Part shown: one piece after another, positions 59,700 to 64,000 of the stretch
Layout of the letters: the number at the start of each line of letters is the position of its first letter
Position numbering within the stretch: the first letter of the stretch is position 1
Source: Lophius americanus
Lineage: Eukaryota > Chordata > Actinopteri > Lophiiformes > Lophiidae
Assembly (NCBI GenBank): GCA_037951165.1
Contig: JBBDHG010000098.1
Location: forward strand, 781,001 to 845,000
Reading direction: 5' to 3'
Length of the DNA stretch: 64,000 bases
Notes under the pieces: model-generated
Databases searched by the model: none
What the model was told of the DNA's origin: nothing
Seen by the model: only the letters and a program-made list of their open reading frames with translations
Position numbers and translations under genes: made by a program

Positions 59700-61350
59700 A
59701 AAGGTATGTAGAGGATAATCCTAATGGACTTCCACCAGTAGCGAGACTTTACCCCGCCATAAGATTCCTGCCTGTTGGGACGCGGGAACTTCCCTTGAAG
59801 TATGTCTTTTCTTGGGAATTTATACCCTCTGCTGGTCATATCTCCACCAGGAAGCGGCCTGGAGGGATGAACGACTGCAGTTCTCTGGTAAGCTGTTGTT
59901 TGTAACAGCCACTGGTCTGAAACTTTGACACTTGTTTGGTTTTTCAGGCATTTCTCAAACATGCCGTTGTTTGTGGGGTTTTGTTGTTTGTTTGTTTTTT
60001 GCTCATTTCAAACTTTAAAGTTATGCTGTGAAAAACATTTAAATATACCCCTTGGTACGAAAATGGTTCGAGTGTTGAGAACGTTTATTGAATAAAATCA
60101 GGTGAAGGACTTTGACTGAAGCGATGTTTATTTGAATAACTTACTTTGGTTGGATTGAGTCATGTTAAGTACAATGAACTAAATCAGAAAACATTAAATA
60201 CCACACCACTGTGCTGAGTAAATGCACAGCCACCGAGTTGAGTCAAATTTACATAATTATATATAGTAGCACTTATTTAAGAGTGTTAGGTAGCATTTAG
60301 TTGAAAACATTAATTAATAATTAGGTTTCAACTATTCTTCCTATTTAACCCTCTTAAGTGCACCCCAGTTGACTTAACCAGTTTAAGTAAATCTGATGTC
60401 GATTATCTTAACCAGGTCTGGTTAAGATAATGGACCTGGTTTGGGTTTTTGGGGCGCTGAACACGGCGGTCTTTGGTTTCATATCTCTATAATTTAGGGT
60501 TCTAGTTTTCCAATTGAATCTCAAACAAGATTATCAAACTAGAAAGAGACAAGGCACCTGTATGCAGAGTTACAAGTCTTATTTACAGAACTATGTGACT
60601 TTTTACAATCACAAAAAAGGGTCACATTTGATTTTTTAAATTACATAAAAATTTTGATTTCATTTTGTACTGCTTCTTATTTCCCAAGTGCTGTCAGGAG
60701 TTCTTGTTTTGTTTAATGACACCAATAAATACTACAAACTTGACCCCCCAAAAAACATTGTCGGCGTGATAAAGGCCGGAGGGAAACTGCTCGTGATGCG
60801 GTGACAGCACTTTGTGGCCCGAGGCACAAAGTGCTATCAAAGAGTGATTTTCAGATCAAATCACTTGAAACAGAAAATGAGAATAAAGGAAAATTGGTCA
60901 ACCCTCTGGATTCTACGGTCATAAAAGAGTTGATACACCTGACGTTTGATGGAGATTCAGAGGTTTTGTGATTGGTAGTTTTCTCCCTCCAACAGAAGAC
61001 ACATTTACACAGCCTATTCAGAAATAACCTTTATTCCACATCGCCTTTGTTTTGTTTTGTTTTTTTTACATCCACTGATGTTTTTACTTTTGTTTGTTTA
61101 TTTGTCAGCAAGAAAATTAAAAAAACTAATGGATGGACTTTTACTCAGAGGTAGGTTTAGGTTTATCTTAGAGATGTGACATTAGGTCACAACCACGCGT
61201 CGCCACCCCACGCCACGTCTTCTTGATCATGGCGAGAGAGGGCACTTTTGAGTTCTTTCACAATAATAGCTTGACTGCTGTTCTTTTCAATGTTAAGGTG
61301 GAAAGTTGGTAAAAAAAAATAAAAAATTTTTAATGAGAGGTTTCTGTTTG
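59700..61350. other. AT-rich distal region, nothing recognised
   Basis: A 74-codon open frame at 59681-59905 has no family resemblance. A direct repeat of TTATCTTAACCAGGTCTGGT-like sequence (60403-60440) contains an inverted TTAACCAGG/TGGTTAA pair. Otherwise featureless. Confidence 0.5.
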
Positions 61351-61639
61351 ATCCGTAATGAAGAAAAATCTTGTCTTCTGATCATTTGAAGAAAAATAAT
61401 TAACTTGAGGAGTCACAGTTACGTGAATACGGGGGTTTATTCAAACAGATCAGTTTTAACAGAGAGGATCCAGCAGGATCATTATATGCTTACAATGTCA
61501 GCGCCATCTGGCAGGTCAGGCTATCTTGCCCTCAGACAGAACGGCATGCTCATCTTTTGTCAGATATAACGTCAAAAAAACCCTCAGAACCACGGTGGGA
61601 CAAAGGGATTGTTTTCTTTTGTCCTACCGGTCCACCTTT

Positions 61640-61800
61640 AAGATGTCAGCCGATGTAGTTACAGAGATAAATCAGACATCTGTATAAATGTGTGGTGGGG
61701 AAAGCAGGAAGGGGGTATGACGTTTGACCGAGCATTAACGACAAGATAACGTGGAAGCAGCTTCTTACCCTCCAAGCAGGGGACGAGAACAGCGATCGTG
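61640..61800 (+). repeat. Dispersed repeat copy 2 (pair with 44595-44815)
   Basis: See the first copy: GTAGTTACAGAGATAAATCA and CTTCTTACCCTCCAAGCAGG are shared with a few substitutions. A somewhat longer mobile element may include 61380-61640, but nothing identifies it. Confidence 0.5.
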
Positions 61801-62579
61801 TTCCATGAGCGGAATAACAGAGACTTAGAGTTACAAATGGAAAAAAAACAACTATCTGGTCCATGTGTACTTCAACCAGCACTCAAAATACTTCCACATG
61901 CAGCTGCTTTAGATGAAACCACACACACACTTCAGTATGACATAAACTCTGACATAAAATGATGAATAACTATTTTTCCCTGATCTACATGTATGGATTT
62001 TAAGACATTATCATAACTTTAACCAATAAAATCAGATGATCTGGCAGCTCAGCAGAGTCAGTGATGAAAATCAAGTCAGTGTTTCTGGATTTCTTCTTCA
62101 GCAATCAGGTTTAACCGGAGAGTTAACCTGACAATTACCTTGAGAGTCATTTTTCCGGGAAAAGAAAGTGAAAATAAATCGGACTAAGTCGACCAAATTT
62201 ACGTTTAACACAGAAAGAGTTAGATAATGTTTGGGGAAGAGTTTTGTTGAACCCACCCATGTCAGGATTCAGAGGATTCAGCTTTCTGTCTGTTTCGTTG
62301 AGTGAAGTGTGAGTGAGGACAGGATCATTTACTACACACCAGTGAGGTTTGTGGCAGGTGACCCTTTCTGAGGAAGATTTACAAATATACAGAATAGCTT
62401 AAATTCACCATTTGATTGCTGCTGGTTGATTTTCATATCTCATATCGGAATTCTCTACACAAACGTAGGTAAGGTTTTTGTTTTCAAAATATTTTCAATT
62501 ATATACAAAAAAAAATATTATAACAAATACAGACAAAATTATAGTTGCATTTTTTTTTTTTCATTTAATCGATTTTCCT

Positions 62580-63170
62580 GGGGTGGCTAAGATAGAAAAT
62601 CTTCTATTTTTGCCGACAGAGCAAAAAACGGAGTACTGTAGTGAACTTGACTCTTATTGTGTTTCTGCGGAGAAGAAGAGATCGGCAGAACCAGCGTAAA
62701 CCCGTGGGCTCGGCACGCCCCCTTCAGTGAGGCAGAGGTACTGGCCGCCTCACGTTGCGCTTTCTCATTTTGGTTTTATGTCAGATCTGGAAGACTAAAT
62801 ATGTTCTACACATTAGTGAAAAACATTACCTTTGAAAGCAGAAGGCACGCGCTCAACCCAGTTGTTGAGGGACTGAGGGATCTGGGGGATCTGAGATGAT
62901 GCTCAGCTCATCGCTGCCTCACCTCGTGTTTATTTCTTCTCTATTGGATCAAGAAATACGCCAATACGGCATTTTGATTTTTTTTAAATGAATGAAATGC
63001 CTGGAATCATATAGAAATTACATTCATTGCACATAGCAGTAGACAAATATAAATAATTTGTGTTATAATAATTTATTTTTTAACTTTTCATGATGAGTGG
63101 TGAGGCTCTGGCTCACTTGCCTCCCCTGACCACACACCCCTGCTCCACACACCTGCACACACTCCCAAGC
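62580..63170. repeat. Probable repeat, unclassified (possibly hAT-like)
   Basis: GC-rich islands at 62695-62760 and 63085-63165 (GGTGAGGCTCTGGCTCACTT) flank AT-rich DNA. The phrase has the feel of a fish DNA-transposon end, but I found no terminal inverted repeats or transposase. Confidence 0.25.
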
Positions 63171-64000
63171 AGCGAGGCTGTTACTCAGATGAGAAATCTT
63201 TGCTGAATTGTATTAATTATTCTTAAACAATTATTTCACAACTATTATAACATAAACCCTTTGAAGAAATATCACAGACCTGTGTTACATCCATCTGGGC
63301 ACCTCCATCACTCATGTGTGACTTCAGTTGAAGAAACTGCTACTCTTATTTATTTAGAGCTGATCCTGGAAGACATTTGATAACACGCTAGAGACCAGGG
63401 TTTACCAGAATTTGGATCCGAGCCTAATGTCAATGCATGCCAATCCCCAGTATTGCGCAAGCAATCCCCGTAATTCAACTCCTCGAATTAAAACAGTCCA
63501 TTTTGACTCAACCTTCCTCGCTACTTCTATGAAGTCAGCAATAAGCTCTGAGATTAGATTCAGATAGTGACTCAGTAATGAAGATAAATGTTTTTTCCGA
63601 GCTCAGTCATAACACAAGACAAATGTCCTTCTATCAAGTCCTATGAGCTACATTTAGACTATATATACTATAAAGATAACTATATTTATATATATATATA
63701 TGTGTATACATACACAAGATAGATTTCCTATTGTAGACAGTTACAGTCAAATATAACAAATGCAAATTAGATCTCCTTGACACAGTTAATATGAGAGACA
63801 TTTGTGCTTAAATTATAATCAGATGAATGTTTAATAAAATAATGTTTAAAGATAACGTGTTTTTATGAAAAGCTCCTACAGTGAGTACAATTTTGATTAT
63901 AAGGGTAAAATACAATATTTACTGTACATGATTGATTTTTAATGCACTACATTTGCTCTAAATGTAACCAAGAGTTATGAAATTATGTCTAAGAAAAAAA

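Noticed and set aside
1..64000. CRISPR arrays, prophage, operons, tRNA or rRNA genes
   Set aside because: The window is vertebrate nuclear DNA; no regular repeat-spacer array, tRNA cloverleaf with A and B boxes, or rRNA core was found.
35100..64000. sox5 exons on either strand
   Set aside because: No HMG box or coiled-coil coding segment recognised. The sox5 link rests only on remembered human gene order.

Overview
The window is vertebrate nuclear DNA, almost certainly from a ray-finned (teleost) fish. Genes are split into small GT-AG exons. Repeats are typical of fish: decayed non-LTR retrotransposons, a dispersed repeat whose core begins near ACACATAGAGAC, and CA/GT and AT microsatellites. 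Two protein-coding genes are readable, both on the + strand, and their encoded proteins closely match my recollection of human PYROXD1 and ETNK1.

Layout. (1) 1-9071: the C-terminal two thirds of pyroxd1 in eight coding exons; the gene enters from the left edge. Its long intron (475-5428) holds a minus-strand non-LTR fragment (about 1342-1960), a plus-strand L2-like fragment with a broken reverse transcriptase (about 2800-4450) and simple repeats. (2) 9072-14150: the pyroxd1 3' UTR, then a repeat-scarred intergenic spacer. (3) About 13900-28800: etnk1 complete, with a promoter-like region, eight coding exons (360 aa) and a long 3' UTR ending at a candidate AATAAA near 28795. Intron 4 contains a GC-rich block with a strong splice acceptor that reads in frame into 25 new residues and a stop. 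It is a candidate alternative last exon giving a kinase cut off directly after the HNDLLCKN catalytic motif. (4) 28800-35000: a graveyard of non-LTR fragments in both orientations and other dispersed repeats. (5) 35000-57700: a gene desert whose AT-rich, low-decay blocks (36.1-36.7, 38.75-39.8, 47.1-47.5, 53.55-53.9 and 56.0-56.85 kb) look like conserved non-coding elements and alternate with microsatellites. It also has a gag/protease-like relic at 37.65-37.96 kb. In human the neighbour beyond ETNK1 is SOX5, so a sox5 regulatory desert is a reasonable but untested reading. (6) 57.7-64 kb: repeat-rich DNA with one 70-80 residue coding-like relic at 59.0-59.28 kb.

The two genes are functionally unrelated and are simply neighbours. 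PYROXD1 is an FAD/NAD(P)H oxidoreductase known to protect the tRNA ligase complex from oxidation. ETNK1 commits ethanolamine to the CDP-ethanolamine (Kennedy) pathway. No operon, CRISPR array, rRNA, tRNA or prophage-like system was found. The most interesting signals are the candidate alternative terminal exon of etnk1, the candidate regulatory blocks in the desert, and the relic coding segments at 37.7 and 59.1 kb.
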